A DNA stretch of 64,000 bases from Myxocyprinus asiaticus (lineage: Eukaryota; Chordata; Actinopteri; Cypriniformes; Catostomidae). Position 1 is the first letter of the stretch. Each line of letters starts with the position of its first letter. Shown piece by piece: positions 35,739 to 48,815 of the stretch. Position numbers and translations under genes: made by a program. Under the pieces are notes generated by a model. The model ran no database searches and was not told where the DNA came from. It saw only the letters and a program-made list of their open reading frames with translations. The DNA lies in assembly GCF_019703515.2 (NCBI RefSeq), contig NC_059382.1, positions 12,999,001 to 13,063,000 on the forward strand, in the 5' to 3' direction.

Positions 35739-35984
35739 CCTTACAAAAAAATCTAAACTAGCCACAAACTTGCCTCAAATTTGTAGCTAATTTGCCGCTT
35801 GCTATTTTCACATTTGATTTGTTGCAAATGTTTTCCAGAAGTTTGCAGCTCTTCGGCAGTGGTGGTGAACCGCCGGCAAACCTTTGGAAACAATGGACAC
35901 TTTACCGCAAAGCTCATTTGCATGTGAAAATTATCAGTGGCGAATTTGCGGCAAATTTGCCACGAACTCTCGATTTTTGTAAGG
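35739..35984. mobile_element. MITE with CCTTACAAAAA ends
   Basis: CCTTACAAAAA at the left and TTTTTGTAAGG at the right are inverted repeats, and the body holds mirrored GCAAATTTGCC/TTTGCGGCAAATTTGCC motifs. No clear target duplication was found. Confidence 0.6.
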
Positions 35985-36128
35985 GTAGTGATGGAGACAT
36001 AGTATACACGGTGCAGAGATCTCTAGCAAAATGCAGCTCAAGGCTAACAAAATAAATGACCCTTGTGAAACTGGTTAGAAACTGGTGGAACCAGTCAGAT
36101 GAAAATAAGGTTCTTGATCAGTGTAGAA

Positions 36129-36421
36129 CAGTGGTTACCATCCTTTCCCTTAGTTGACCCATTTTGCACAAGCCATATGCTTCATGACCCCCAAAAGCAC
36201 TAATATTTATGGGCAAATCCACATGTTATGTCAGCAGTGATTTTAGCGTTGTCATAAGAATATCCCTCTGCACTTTCAGTCTGCTGTGTGTCTTTATTTT
36301 GCTAATAGATTAGCAAAATACTTTTGGTATAGCAAGATTTGAGTAACATTTAAGAAGATCTTATTTTAAATTAACCTGTGTTTTGGCTACAGGGTTTTTT
36401 TTTTTTTTTTTTTTTTTTTTT
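36129..36421. repeat. hAT-like 5' remnant and T run
   Basis: CAGTGGTTACCATCC resembles a hAT left end, but no right end was found. A run of about 26-28 T ends at 36421. Confidence 0.35.
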
Positions 36422-37692
36422 TGTCACACAGGGGAAATAAAGGGGCTTTTTAACCCCAAATACTATCAATCCTCTTGTAGTTACTGTAGTCGACAGTTGC
36501 TGAAAAAAATTAATAATTGAATCACATTGAAAATGAAAAGTCTTTCGGTTTAAAATATATTTGATAATTTCAGGGATTCTTAATGGCTACAGAAATCTTC
36601 AACATTTAAAAAAATAACATGTTAATCTTTTATCATTGTACACACCAAACTTATGGATCAGGAACATTTTGCAATGCATTCATAGCGACAAACAGGTGTT
36701 TAGGAAAGTATTGTTATATTTGTTGCAATTTAGTGTTTTGGGAGAATTATTATTATTATTATTATTTTTACCCCATTGTACTGTTAAACTTAAGAGATAC
36801 TCGAGGCACCATCTGGAGATCCTCCAGACACCCTCCTTCTTCAATTCTCTGAGAAACTTACTCTTAGTTCATGCAAAAACTCAAAAGACTATCAGCAGTT
36901 CCTTCAGTAACCCCAATCAGAAGGAAACAGCTTTGAGGCTCTAGATATTTTGAAGTTCCTTGAAGACAATAGGAAATTAAGAATTTCAATGGGTGTCTGA
37001 AGGATCTTCAGAGGGTTCTGCTGATGTGGCACATAAAGAACCCCAAATAGTGCTTTGAGTATCTCTTAATTTTTACAGAATGCATACCCATACTCTCTGT
37101 GGAAAGTGTTTTGCATCACACCAGGTAGCTCCAGGAAAGTTTTCTTGGAGGAAGAAATGTATACCATTTCTAAAATTATTACCTCTCTGTACATATCTTA
37201 TTTCTATTTCTATTTTTTTATTTTTTTTTGTAAAGATGAAAGATAAGTAACAAGCATCATGGAAAACCAATAGGGAGATGAGGTTACCTAAAATATAAAA
37301 GGTATTTTCAGTCTACTGCATTTTTGGGCAGAGTGTTGAACTTAATTTGCAATTTGCTCCAAAAATAATCCATGGATGAATAAAAAGAGATAAAACAGGG
37401 CTGTGACATGTCAACAGAGAGAGAGAAAGTATTTTCACTTCTATTTTTCTTCTTCTTTTTTACAGCCCCTCTCCAGTTCCCTTCCACAAATTTGTGGATG
37501 CCAGTCAGGAGTTTGATACAGATACCCTGTCTGTTCTGCTGTGAGTTTGTGTTTGTGTGTCCTTCCTCTGCCTCCCACAAAGTCACTCTTGTCATTTAGC
37601 TTCTGTGACAGATCAGCAGTTATTCCCACACCTCAACACACACACACACTCTCACAGGCAACAAAATGGCCTTCGAAGACACAGGGTAAGGT

Positions 37693-37727
<35 letters not shown>

Positions 37728-38002
37728 CACAAAAAAATAAAATTTCTCTGCAGTGTTCGTCACCGGTTTGTGCATGCCTAGATCTTACCATTCACTGACC
37801 ACTAACCTTTACCAGTCCAAGGATGGGTCAGATTGTATTTAAAATATTTTTACAGTTACTATTATCACGGATATGGTACACACTGTAATAAATTGTCTGG
37901 TAGCCTTAAAAATGTGCTGCATGTGGTAACATTTAAATGCCTATAACTGGTTTTATGCCAATCTATTATCATTTGACTATATTACATCAAAGAAAGCCAT
38001 TT
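36422..38002. other. Intergenic with (CA)n microsatellite
   Basis: A (CA)n tract is at 37693-37722. No gene recognised. Confidence 0.5.
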
Positions 38003-38296
38003 TTAAAGGTGCAGTGGGTAATTTCTCTGCCACTATCGGCACCCCATTTAATTACAAAAATAATGTCTGTTTTTAAAAAAGTTTCCCCAAACACGCCCCC
38101 ATTTGCCATTGGTCGGCCAAAAAGACAGTCCCGCCCCAATCTCAAACCACTGGTTACGGAAATGTTGCTGAGCAGTGTTTTGATAGAGCTGTATTTGAAT
38201 GGCTTACAAATGGCTTACTTATTGTTGCACATTAAAATGGGATAGCAGAAAGTATTTTAACATAAAAAAACAACAACACATTTTTTCCACCTTTAA
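38003..38296. mobile_element. TTAA-bordered MITE
   Basis: It begins TTAAAGGTGCAGTGGGTAA and ends CCACCTTTAA, with TTAA at both borders and short imperfect inverted repeats. It has no coding capacity. TTAA insertion points to a Kolobok/piggyBac-type source. Confidence 0.6.
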
Positions 38297-39378
38297 GGGT
38301 CAGGACAGGTAAATAGCTCCTGAAGGTTGCAACTGCAAAAAGTTTTTACTTTTTACGGTGCTTTCATTATTCGAACAGAGGAGACTTGCATAAAGAGCAA
38401 ATTGTATTTGTAATCACATATCCCTGGGTGGATTCCTACCATCCGTTATCCATCCTTCTGATTGCTCACTGAGAGTTAAGTGAGCCTGTCAGCTCAACAA
38501 AGCAGTTTCTCTCCCATCACAATAAATACAGGGTCTGTTAATCATTAAATAAGAGTGGCATAAACACACTGCCAATCCATGGGGACATGTCAGATGTGGA
38601 CTGACAGATAGTATGAATTAGTAATGCTCTGTACTGAGGAAAATGGGCAGCGTGTTATTTCAACATGACATTTTGTTTTCTGAAATTTGGACTGGGCTTG
38701 TGGCACAGCTGCCAGTGTCCAGTATGTGTCAGGCATATAGGAGGAGGATCATCTGTCTTTCTCTAAAACTCTTTATACACCAAATAATCAATTTCCAGAT
38801 AATTGACTTTGCTATCATTAACGCATAAACATAAAATTTCCTTTAAAAAAAAAAAAAACAAACAAAAATTGTCACAAATTTTGTGAGTTAAAGCAGATGT
38901 GTTAATTTTTTTCTGTGAGAAAATATTTTGTCAACTTATGCAGAGACAACAATAAGAAAACTATTTCTAGTTATTTATTGGCTCTGTGGCATTGCTCTAT
39001 GTACTGTGATATCAGTAAATTTCTCTGTTTGTTTGGACATCTCAATCAGCCTGAGACAGCAACATTTGCTCAAACAGTGATCTGAGTTTGGGGCAAGACT
39101 ATCTGTTTGTTCAGCCTTATAGTCAGAGGTTTTGGAACGATCTGAAAACTGGGGGGGACTCATCCTAACACCCTGTCTACACCGGACGCGGGCAGCGAGT
39201 TGCGTCAAAAGCAATAGAACACATTATAATCAATGATGCTGTCTACACTGGTGTTCTGTTCCATTTTTGCGCTGCACATGCTGGCGCTACTACTGCCAAC
39301 AACACAAATAAATGGTTTATAACATTCGTGTCGACGCTTCCAGTGAAGACAGCCTCAAGCTGTTGTGACAACAGATAC
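38297..39378. other. Intergenic, no gene recognised
   Basis: AT-rich. The stretch 39170-39350 carries CTGTCTACACCGG and CTGTCTACACTGG repeats suggestive of a degraded DNA element without definable ends. Confidence 0.4.
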
Positions 39379-40389
39379 TAGGGTTGGGAACAGAGAACCC
39401 AGGTTCTATTTTTAAAAAAAATACCAGAATCATATGATCTTCATGACTTTAAGTTCCGTTAACAGTTCTCCGGCATGCAATTTTCCGCCGATTCGGCTGG
39501 AACACCGTCCTAAAATACACTGACAGTGTTTCCAGCAGCGCATCTCTGCAGCAGCACTGACCTCTACTGACTCTATAGCGTAAAAACATAGAGTTCTACC
39601 AGTGTATTTAATTCCCAATCGAATGAGTCTCGAGCCGGCTCTTTTTACAGCGTGAGACAAATGTGCTTCCGGTACAGTTCGATTACCTAAAGAATTATTC
39701 AAAGGAGGCGATTCTTTTGAATCTACAGAGCAAAGCATACAGCGCTTCCAGTATACAAGTAATCTTATACTGATGTGCAAGATATGAATGTCCAACTCGA
39801 AATGAAATAAGAACTGTTGAAGTCTCACAAGCCTGAAGTACACAACATTAGGCTACAAAACACAGTCTAAACTGCCTCTGGAACTGTTACTGTTTATTTA
39901 ATGATGACCTGTGTCTCTATTCAACCAAGCAGTGCAGTTACTGACTGGTTGTTCATATGAAAATGTATAATTAAAGATACACAAGTTTTGTTGTAATAAG
40001 TGGAATTTTATAAAATATTAAATGAATTAATGAAATATGCCATCACATTTCGTGTCGGTTTAGATTTCTTTATTTAAAATAGAGTAAGGATCTATTATTG
40101 GATTGTATTTATGTCTCTAAAAAGTCTGCAAACACACCTTTTACAAGAACTGTATATACATTTATACATTTATAAAATAATTAAAATTGAATACAAAATA
40201 GATAAATATTGAAAAGAAAAAAGTATTTATAGAATACACAATAGACTATATATATATATATATATATATATACGCACGCACGCATGCATTCATGCATACA
40301 TACATATACACGCATACATATACACATATATACACATATGAATAGGATGTGTTGGATAATATAAAAAGACTAAGGTGTGTATTGCACAT

Positions 40390-40612
40390 TAATTATTGCT
40401 CAAAGGGCCAGTTTTAACTGTTCATGAGATGGATAGCCTGGGGGAAAAAACTGTTCCTGTGCCTGACGGTTCTGGAGCTCAGAGCTCTGAAGCGTCGGCC
40501 AGAAGGCAACAGTTCAGAAAGGTAGTGGGGTCCAGATTGGGGTGGCAGGGGGCAACCAATAATCCTCTCAGCAGTCCGAACTGTCCTTTGTTGTCTTCTG
40601 ATGTCTGATAGT
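40390..40612 (-). mobile_element. L2/CR1-type LINE 3' fragment
   Basis: On the minus strand this encodes the C-terminal LLPSGRRFRAL...NSFFPQAI-type end of a fish L2/CR1 reverse transcriptase ORF, followed by a short 3' tail. It is a different subfamily from the LINE at 53291-56690. It is 5' truncated. Confidence 0.65.
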
Positions 40613-40850
40613 GTGACCAGTGTAGCCCTATTCCTGAACTAATTACTCTTACAAGTCAGCTCTTTTGAATCTATACCATGAAACATACAGCATGACCAGT
40701 GTAGTCTGATACCAGAATAAATGACACCTATGAGCCAGTTCTTTTGAATGTACACTGCAAAACATACAGCCTGACCAGTGTACTGTAGTCTGATTTATGG
40801 ACAAATGACAAATTTTTAGGGAATGAAAAACTTACTGAACCACAAGTTAT
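40611..40850 (+). repeat. Tandem repeat, 79-bp unit, about 3 copies
   Basis: GACCAGTGTA recurs at 40615, 40694 and 40773, each preceded by AAACATACAG in the later units and containing a TCTTTTGAAT box. A related half-unit lies near 39710-39760. Confidence 0.65.
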
Positions 40851-40952
40851 TCATTTTGTTATGTCCAAAGATTTCCTTCTTAAAACTGGAATCATAAAGA
40901 GGAATCAGAATTGGAACTAGAATCATTATATTCCTCAAAATTCCCATCCCTA

Positions 40953-42300
40953 GGAACACAAATTACACCCTTTAGCTTTAAAATAATGTTACATTATGTT
41001 CTTGGCCAGAGAATAATTTTGTGAGGATTTAAAATGAACTGAACTGAGAGATCTTGTGGTGTGAACCAGGCAGCATTAGTGTTGACTCAATGGCACAGAC
41101 AGCAAGAGTCATCCATCTCGCAGTCACCCAGTGTCTGTTCAGAGCAGCACAGCAGGCAGTGAGTCAAGCTGAAGATGTGTTCCTCTGATTTCACTGTGGC
41201 TCCAAAGAAATCTGACACCTGATCTTATATCAACCTGCTACAGTTCCTGACTGATTTCATTACCTTTTTTCCTCCATTGCCTTTTATCTTTCAGGAGCAT
41301 TTAAGAGGTTTTGCCATAAGTCTGAAAAATAAATGCCCTGTCCTTGCATCTACTGCTTCCTCTCTTGCGCTTTTCTCTTTCTGTCTTTGAGTTTTACTGC
41401 AACTCAGATGTTGACAGCAGTTTCAGTCCATCAGTGCATGTGAACGGAGGGTTTATTGGTAAAATTTCATACAGCACAGTTTTTGTTTTTATTTACACAA
41501 AGTACAGTTTTCACCTGCACAAAATAAGGTTTCAGTTAGAGTTAAGTTTAGCTTCGATGACCCAACAACTCACAAATACAATTACCTTCAAGAGTTCAAA
41601 AATATTTTTTTAGTTGAACACATCTAAAGAGCCAAAGTTTCAATGTCACAATTTCACAAGTCAAAGTTTATTTTCTTTTCCAGCAATTTACAAAAACATG
41701 TTTATGTCGCCAAGTTTAAATGTTCAAGTCCCTGTTCAGGCGCCATTTCTGTAATGGTGGCGAACTCAAAATAGCTATTTAAACAGTTAATTCAATTAAA
41801 TGAAATAAAATGAATTCAAAATCTCAGGTGCCAGACAGGGTTGGACCTGTCAAAAATACATTTTAGTCCTAGGATAGCTCTTTAAAAGCCATCGGCCACA
41901 GCGAAATGATTCACTTTTTAGGAGGAAATATATTGTCCATAAAAAACACAAGTGGCTGTGACTCAAACTCAATATATTTATTCTAAACAATGAAATGGGT
42001 AAAGCAAACAGCTCAAAGTAAACACTACATCAAACACATTTAATTGGCCAAAAGTGTATGATTATGTGTAGGGTGTATGTGTGTGTGTGGGTGCTTGGGA
42101 GAGAGTTCAGGCAATCCATGAAATAGCGTGTGCTGGTCAGGAATCCGCTTGCATGTACCTTGATGTGTGTGAGGCAGTACTGTAGGAGCGCAGAGGGAGA
42201 GTCGAACAAGAAGGGACCCGTGCTGCTCAGAATATCTCCTTAGCTTCTTATCAACTCAGTCATAGAGTACTTAAGCAGGTCGGCAGGCTCCGTATTCTCA
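40953..42300. other. Intergenic, no gene recognised
   Basis: No coding feature or definable element was seen. Confidence 0.45.
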
Positions 42301-42309
42301 ACACACTCT

Positions 42310-42712
42310 TACGGCGAAATCGTCAGGATTCGTATGACTTTTCTAAATTTGGCTAATTCGTATGATATCGTGTGACTGCACTCGTTTTAATTCCTATGAC
42401 TTTCACTACAACCAATGACGTCGTTGGACATCTAATACTCGACACTTGCTTCTGTCACACACAACAGCTTCCTATCATGTTTACACACTCTACTGATCGG
42501 TTAGGTTTAGATAAGGGGTTTGGGTAAGGGCATAATATTAATAAGTATGTCCTTAACGCCTCGAGAGCGGAACTCGCGCTTCCACATTAGACATACGGGA
42601 ATTTGCATGTAATGAATTTGTACGACTTTATGCGAACAACATCGTGTGAGACCATACGAAATAGCCAACTCGTAAATTATGTACGACTTTTCATGAGATT
42701 GGGTTGGTATTC
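42310..42712. repeat. Inverted-repeat element with CGTATGACTTTT arms
   Basis: The left arm (about 42330-42410: CGTATGACTTTTCTAAATT, GGCTAATTCGTATG) is mirrored on the right (about 42610-42700: CATACGAAATAGCCAACTCG, GTACGACTTTTCATG). The centre has AGTATGTCCTTAACGCC. No coding capacity. Confidence 0.5.
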
Positions 42713-42961
42713 TCGCCACTCCACACAAATGAGTTATCAGTATGGGGCAGCTTGTCCTGTCTATACATCCAGGCTACACTTTTTAGTGCAAAGCGCTGAT
42801 TATCTGTCCTTTCTATGTTTTGTCCTCACTCCGTTGGTGTTCCTACTTCTCACAACACACATACACAAATGGTAAACTTTCTCCACGTACCTTTTCTGCC
42901 CACAGCCTTCCTTCACTCTACACCTCTCACTACATTTTATACTTACTCCTCTACTGGGTAG

Positions 42962-43140
42962 GGTTGCACTAGCTGTGCGTAAGGCCTCACTTATTTTGAG
43001 ACGTAAAGTTCACACTAAGGGCTTAGTAATTACTAGTTTGTTTGTAACTAAGTCAGTGCTTAATTTGGTTGCACCACCTGTTCTTAAGGCAAGACTTAAC
43101 TAGTAGGTCGTAAGCTCTCCTTAAAGTAATGCGTAGTCAC
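42962..43140 (+). repeat. Direct repeat with GGTTGCAC units, 105-bp period
   Basis: GGTTGCACTAGCTGTGCGTA at 42962 and GGTTGCACCACCTGTTCTTA at 43067 begin two related units (both continue to AAGGC...ACTTA). Known fish repeats have this wording, but I cannot name the family. Confidence 0.5.
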
Positions 43141-46100
43141 GTAATATGATGTTTACTTTGATCCAAAATGCAGCCTTCAGATTTGTACACAGATGTGTCA
43201 AAAGCCATCAACTTCAGTTTGATCTTGTTACAGTTGATGTTCAAACCTTGTTTGCTCACTGTATGTCCACAGTTAATATTATGAACTACACCTGTGGTTA
43301 CTCTGCTAGAACACTGGTGAGAACTTGAGGTGAACTGAATTCATACTAGCACTGATGTCACATTGACACCAGTTGCTTAAAAATCATTCCAAAAATGGCC
43401 CAGAAAAGTGATGTCAGTTCTGAGGTAAGCATCATTTGTTTACAGATGACAATTGTTTTGATATTTTGTTTCCAATGCAATGATATTCAGACATATTTAA
43501 GTGTGACTTAAGTGTCCAAATAATCTTTTGGGCAACTGTATCAGCTGCCATGTGATGTGGGCTGCTTGCAGGATTTAATCTGAGGGTATGCACAGAAATC
43601 TGCCTAATAAACCTTATAGGCTATCTAGGGGGGTCCGGGTCATGCTCCCCCTGGAGATTTTTTCTTTTTTTGTGTGCAAAAAACAACACCAAAGCATTCA
43701 ATTCTGGTGTCTTTGAGATAAGCATTTTTTTATTTTCTTGAGGATGAGTAGCATTTATGTAACTATTGGCTAAAGCATTTCTTCCAGTAACCGTTCAGAC
43801 AGATGCATTTTTGCGCGAAAAAAGCAAAACGCACAACAACGAATAGGGCAGAACGCAGGTGTCTCGAGACGCGTTTTTATCAGTTGAAGTTTTTTAACTT
43901 GACCCAGCGTCTAAAAATGCAGTGCTCCCGAGAGCGATGCTAAAAACACAGTGAAACGTGACACAGTTTTCAAAAGACATCCATCTAGTGAATGTTTACA
44001 TGGAAAACGATTGAAAAACAGAGCGAGCAGAAGCAAAAACATGTTCAGTTTGAACAGCCCCTTGTTCACATGACACAGCACAAGCTCAAGTTTCTCAAAG
44101 TTACCTCTCAAAAAGACAGACTTTTGTTTCAGTTGATTGTTGGTACATTTCCACTGTATCCAGCGCTGTTTGTTCTCTGTATTCGTAAATATCCAGAAAC
44201 AGTTTTACTGTGTGAGAACCCGCTCCAAATGATTCAGTGAGAGAGCGGACTGAACAAATTGTACTGAGTCACGAATCGATTCAGACCGTTTTGCAAGGCG
44301 TTTTGGACAATTCACTGAAAAGAACTGACTCAAAAGAATTATTCATTCGCAAATTGGGCATTCTTTTAAACAGCAAACAGAAATACGGGACACATTTCAT
44401 GACTGGTGAAATATTTTGAGAGTAAATATTTCTCAGGGCAGTCTGAGTGCTCATTGTACGCACAGTGCATACAGCCATACAGCAGCAGGCGCCCCTGGCT
44501 GCTTGGAGGAGGCAGGTGTAAAGGTGTCAAGCCCAGTGCTCCCAGGCTCTGTGTGCTGCCTCCTGCTGCCTCTTTTCAAGCCCAGATTCTTAGCACTTTT
44601 TCCTCCCTGGGGACATTCAGCTTTGCCTATCTGCCTAGCAGATAACACCAAGGGGATGAACCCAGCTGCTTGGTGTTATTTGTAACTGTGAAATGCCAAC
44701 TGGGGCAGCAATTATAAACAGTTTGCAGCCTGCAGTCTAAATACTGAAATGCAACTTTCATTCATTTCCATGTAATTGTGTCATTAATGTCATACACTGC
44801 TGTGTACAATAAATAAGTGTTGATATATTTAACAATTATAAGGTCATTATGTTGTTTATTGAACATTTTAGTAGATAAATTCTAATTTATTTTCTCAATG
44901 TTCCCTGCAATTTTTTAATTCAGACTCTTGTAATATCTTCCACAAGGAGTTTATTGGCATACACTTTTTAATCACTTCTAATCTGAAGCTTCATCTCCAC
45001 CCTAGATGAGATGAATTCAAGATGCAATGAAAGTGAATGGTAACTGAGACCAGAGGTGGACTGGCCATCAGGAGAACCGGGATTTTTACCGGTGGGCTGG
45101 CTGCGAAATGGGGCCGCGATATGCAGATGGGGACAGGAAGAGGGGGGAAATTCCCCTCTTCCAACTTCAAAGCATTCTAGTCAATAATACGTCACTGTCA
45201 AATGTGAAATAAATAAATAAAAAGATGTACAAATATACTGTAAAACTTTGAACAGAAATGTTTTTTGTTTGCTTTAAACTTGTGGTAAAAATAACTGGCA
45301 GCTGTGGTTGATTATAGTTTTACACCGCAATTTTAAAATATTTTACCATAAAATGACATGCATTGTCTTGTTACAATTAACATACATTTTCAGCATGAAC
45401 TATAAAATTATTTAGGCTATACTTTAAAAAACATACATATATAATTTTGATGATATTTTACAGTAAAATCACGTGTATTATTTTCAACATTACTAAATTA
45501 TAGCAGTTAACCAATTAACAGATTTTTACATTAGCATTCTTTTACGTTAAAATTATGAAAAATATTTTACAATAAACTGATGAAAAGTGATAAGGTAAAA
45601 AAGGCAACATCATGCATTACATTTATATTAAAATGAATGCCTTGTAAAAATAGGCTATATTTTTATGCTGGACATGTTAGCACGGCTGGCGCTGGCCAAA
45701 TTGATGCCCTCTGCAGAATTCTGCAGGTGGTGGTGGTGCGAGGCAATAACCTGTTGTGGTGCAAGCTGCAAGGCGACTGTGTTCCACGTCTGTGTTCTGC
45801 ATCTACTGTCAGGTCCTTGAGTGACGTATAACGTGCGATGAAGGGCAGCAGCCGGTGGAGTTTGGGTGCCCCCCTAGGGGATTGGTGCCCTACGCAGACT
45901 GCATAATATGTGTATAGGGAGCGGCATTACTGCATGTTAGTCAGCGCCATCTTGAAAATGACATCAAATTAATGATTGAGGTTGATCTATAGAATCCAAC
46001 TTTTCAAGTCAGATGTCTTCGAGTGCTACTTCAGTGGGTGTTTTGAGTTTATCTGGAATTAAGTTGTCCTATTTTTTAGAGCAGTGGGATTAGGGTTGGC

Positions 46101-46840
46101 CTCTGAGCAATGGATCTCATGCACACAATGTGTTCAGATTCAACTTGAGACATTTTCCCAATCAAGATCTTTCTTTTCTCCTTATGAATCCCTGCACTCT
46201 GTGTACTATATTATACAGTAGTCTACTATATTATGAATAAAAAGGCCAAAAAAACTGTGTTAAAAAAAAAAAAAAAATTTAAGTCCAGCTGCAGATGATT
46301 ATGCAATGCATTTCAAGCAAAGAGAGTTTTGGCAGTATCTCTTCATTAGAATCAAGTGAATCACCTTCCCTCTCGCTATGGTAAGACCCTCAGTCTTTAC
46401 TCAATGCCTATTTACAATGGAGCCGCCAGTGGCCAGACATGCAGTGATGATAATCCAATCCGCAATCCAATTACCTGCAGTCGCTCATTTGCATGTGCTG
46501 TTTCTGGCCTGTTATGTTAGAGCATTTGCTACAAACATCCACTTTACTTTTGTTGCATCCCAACAGAGTAAAGCACAGCACCCAGGGAAGAGGGTCTCAT
46601 GCCTCATCTGTCCGTGAAATGCAGCTGTTTCCCAGAGTTAGTGTATATGGTATGGTGTGTCTCTGTTAATTAAAAGCAGAGAGTGAAAGCAGCTTGTTAA
46701 TGCCCACAGGGCAGGTGAAGGGGTTGTGGTCATCTGCTTGACAATCTGTATACTTGTTTTACAATCTGCAAGAGCAAACAAGAATGACTCTCAAGAGGCA
46801 AAATCCCTCTGTAATCACTTGAAAGTTGATGAGGTCTATA
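43141..46840. other. Gene-poor stretch with degraded repeats
   Basis: No exon was recognised. A possible DNA-element left end, CAGAGGTGGACTGGCC, is near 45050. An A run is at about 46263-46277. Confidence 0.4.
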
Positions 46841-46844
46841 ATCT

Positions 46845-46985
46845 ACATTTACATTATACTTTTTAATTTGGTGAATGCTTCTAACCAAAGCAATTTAGTC
46901 CATTCACAGTGTACATTTTTATCTGTATTTGGGAGTTGAACCCACAACCTTGAAATTGCTAGGGCTATCTACCAGTTGAGCTCCC
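46845..46985 (-). repeat. tRNA-derived SINE
   Basis: On the minus strand the tRNA-like head GAGCTCAACTGGTAGATAGC and GGTTGTGGGTTCAACTCCC (A and B boxes) is followed by a fish SINE tail, GCTTTGGTTAGAAGCATTC. The tail type is the DANA/V-SINE-like one. Confidence 0.7.
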
Positions 46986-46994
46986 TGCTTACAA

Positions 46995-47125
46995 AACAGC
47001 TTAAACCAGCATAAAGTGTTCTGCTGGTCTTATTTGGTTGAACATGGTCTCCCAGCTAAGTCCCAAATCCCCTCTAAGACCAGTATGAGCAGGCTGGGAG
47101 ACCAGCTAAGACCAGCAAACATCTT
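46995..47125. repeat. CCAGCTGG-type palindromic repeat, second copy
   Basis: GGTCTCCCAGC (47046-47056) is mirrored by GCTGGGAGACC (47093-47103), flanked by AAACCAGC and ACCAGCAAAC. It is related to 30905-31035. Confidence 0.65.
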
Positions 47126-48116
47126 AGGCATCTTTTTCTGAGGCAACATCAGCTGGGCTACAGGAACATCTAACATGATGTTGAGAGAGTGTACTGCATC
47201 TGTGCAAGTAATACTAGTGAGACTTCTTGGCTTGGTAGGGTGGCCTGTTAAATCCAAAGCAGAGAGTCTAGGGAAGAACACAGGAGAATGTCTTGAGGGT
47301 GGAGGAAGTGATGCAGTTTGTATCTGTGGCAAATTAGATTTTTTTTTATTTTTTATTCTTGACCCACTGATCCATTCTGATGCAAGAACCTATTTCCCAG
47401 AGTGTGCTTCTCATTAGGGAAATCAATCAGGCCGTTCATTAGCTCACGACCCAAGATGGAGGGCTTCAATCTACCGAGGGAAACGATGTCAGAAATGCAT
47501 TCTTGCAAAGTCTGTGACCCGTGCAGTTTGCTCAATCTGCAGAGCTCCATTTATAATTAATTGCGTGCACATTTCCATCTCCTTCTGTCTCCATACCACC
47601 TCTCCATTGTCTATCAACTGTGAAGTAGGCCTGAGGAAAAACTATCGATTAAAAGGCAGAACCCTGAGGAAGCTTTCCATGCAAGGAAATCATTTCCTGG
47701 TGTCTTCATTGCATCACTCATTCACACATTTTCCCTGTGATGGAATAACTTGTCTCACAACACACAATCTCACATAGATTGTATTCTCATCTGCCTCCCC
47801 TTGCGCTTTATGCAAGGATAGATGAAGGTTTTAAAGGAAAACTATATTTTGTTGGTAGTTTGTCAGCTCTGGCTGCAGTTGGGATGGAGTTTCTCTCTTC
47901 TATTGATTTGTTATTAAAACATAGTGCCCTCAGGCCTGTCAGATACTGAGGGTGTGAAAATTAAAGCCATCATCACCTGCTGATTTCTCCTGGTGCAGAG
48001 GCAGGGGGTCTAGAGAAGGGTGAGTGTTGCTCTACAGTTTTACTCTGCAGTTTTTGTGACAATAGATTTGTCAAGTTAGCACAACTGAAAACAAAACTTA
48101 AGCAAAACCACAACAT
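47126..48116. other. Intergenic, nothing recognised
   Basis: No gene or element with ends was seen. Confidence 0.45.
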
Positions 48117-48218
48117 CATTGGTTCTAAACCGGTTTTGCTTCAGAACCTTGTTTTTACATTGGGAATCAAATGGCAAGACAACACGGAACTAAAACAGTT
48201 TATCATACAATATTTTTC

Positions 48219-48248
48219 CATCCATCCATCCATCCATCCATCCATCCA
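48219..48248 (+). repeat. (TCCA)n microsatellite
   Basis: About seven TCCA units directly abut the left inverted repeat of the Tc1-type MITE. Confidence 0.85.
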
Positions 48249-48601
48249 CAGTACCATTCAAAAGTTTAGGGTCACTTATTCTTTATTTCTTTTTTGTATT
48301 TTTTTTTTTTTCACGTTTTAGAATAATATTAAAGTCATCACAACTATGGAATAATAGAAATGGAAATATGGGAATTATGTTGTGACTAAAAAAATAAATC
48401 AAAACTAAGTTATATTTTAGCATCTTCAAAGTAGCCAGCCTTTGCCTAGAATTTGCATAAATGTACTCTTGACATTTTCTCAACCAACTTCTTGAGGCAT
48501 CACCCTGGGATGCTTTTTAAACAGTAAAAAGTTCCCATCTATGTTGGGCACTTATTGGCTGCTTTTCTTTATTATTTGGTCCAAGTCATCAATTTCAAAA
48601 A

Positions 48602-48632
<31 letters not shown>

Positions 48633-48794
48633 TAAAACTTTAGTTTTGTAATAAATAAATTAATATGTTGGCACAATTATATTTTTGTCTACAAAACTAG
48701 TTTCAAACATTTAAGCATACACCTTCAGATCAAAAGGTTTTTAAGATCATGAGCAACTTTTCAGGCAAGTGACCCAAACTTTTGAACGGTAGTG
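48249..48794. mobile_element. Tc1/mariner-type MITE
   Basis: CAGTACCATTCAAAAGTTTAG at the left and AAACTTTTGAACGGTAGTG at the right are inverted ends of a very common fish family. The body is non-coding and includes a T run at 48602-48629. TA follows at the right; the left flank is the TCCA tract, so no clean TA duplication. Confidence 0.75.
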
Positions 48795-48815
48795 TATATA
48801 TACACATATACAAAC

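Larger units (their letters stand above)
39379..40952. mobile_element. hAT-like element with TAGGGTTGGGAAC ends
   Basis: TAGGGTTGGGAAC at the left and ATTCCCATCCCTA at the right are inverted repeats, but the flanking eight bases do not match, so the ends may have drifted. The interior includes a (TA)n tract (40248-40271), a LINE 3' fragment and a 79-bp tandem repeat. Confidence 0.55.

Noticed and set aside
43141..48110. Possible microRNA or conserved gene exons
   Set aside because: I looked for known vertebrate microRNA cores and splice-flanked conserved peptides and found none that I could support.
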